This document shows, one piece after another, positions 63,915 to 64,000 of a stretch of 64,000 bases of DNA (positions are counted from its first letter, which is position 1; the number at the start of each line of letters is the position of its first letter). Source of the stretch: an uncultured bacterium (GTDB lineage Bacteria; Bacillota; Clostridia; Lachnospirales; Lachnospiraceae); contig CAJMRM010000001.1 in the NCBI GenBank assembly GCA_905215775.1, positions 1 through 64,000 on the forward strand, given 5' to 3'. The notes beneath the pieces are model-generated. The model worked only from the letters and a program-made list of their open reading frames with translations, was not told the DNA's origin and did no database searches. A program made the translations under genes and the position numbers.

Positions 63915-64000
63915 GTGCTTTTTCACTCCCTCAATCTTTCTTTTCGTCGATAAAACCAAAGTCCTCTTATGGTGTCATTATACTTCATCCGGCTGAAAAA

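Noticed and set aside
1..64000. rRNA, tRNA, CRISPR arrays, prophage or complete insertion sequences
   Set aside because: I looked for tRNA T-loops, evenly spaced repeats, transposase or integrase motifs and phage structural genes and saw none. A tRNAscan or ISfinder run would settle small cases.

Overview
The window reads as ordinary chromosome of an anaerobic, gut-type Firmicute, most likely a Lachnospiraceae/Clostridium-cluster XIVa relative. The basis is the moderately high GC of the genes (about 55% by eye), AGGAGG ribosome sites, sigma-A TTGACA/TATAAT promoters, and family content (DUF5058, CyuA, OFA-like MFS, a PflA-like radical SAM protein, a carboxyspermidine pathway, TnpV and RhuM remnants). 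I saw no rRNA, tRNA, CRISPR array or complete insertion sequence.

Layout. 1-2405: nicotinate phosphoribosyltransferase and a YwlG-like protein. 2413-5440: a regulator lacking its N-terminus, next to an AT-rich decayed island holding a broken rhuM gene and a tnpV remnant. 5508-12806: LTA-synthase-like enzyme with xpt, a thiE-thiD fusion, thioredoxin, a Crp/Fnr regulator and a YheO-type regulator. 12872-18169: an acetyltransferase, then icd, a MatC-type carrier and a DUF6282 protein, divergent from a LysR gene. 18377-22028: an orphan PD-(D/E)XK-like protein, a hairpin-repeat block, a cytidylate-kinase-like protein and an ion transporter. 22252-35034: peptide and amino-acid uptake (NSS symporter, two S9 peptidases, two peptide-binding lipoproteins, a DppBCDF transporter). 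35362-41364: CyuA, LysR, MFS, old yellow enzyme, ilvE. 41490-47100: a subtilase overlapping ftsH, a base-excision glycosylase, a 60-aa protein, a radical SAM protein. 47106-47547: a non-coding AT-rich unit that looks like a stand-alone structured RNA. 47656-49424: DedA and leuB. 49621-56930: a six-gene polyamine operon behind a long switch-like leader. 57015-63914: glutaminase, an M20 amidohydrolase with two membrane proteins and a LysR regulator, and a phosphohexomutase.

How the genes fit together. The theme is amino-acid and peptide economy. Peptides are imported and cleaved, cysteine and glutamine are deaminated, arginine is converted to putrescine and spermidine, and small LysR-controlled modules handle organic acids and acylated amino acids.

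The two most unusual elements are RNA. The first is a roughly 440-nt orphan transcript unit with a perfect promoter, an A/T-rich upstream element, nested long-range helices and its own terminator. The second is the roughly 415-nt speA leader, which ends in a terminator whose 5' arm can pair with an upstream antiterminator copy.
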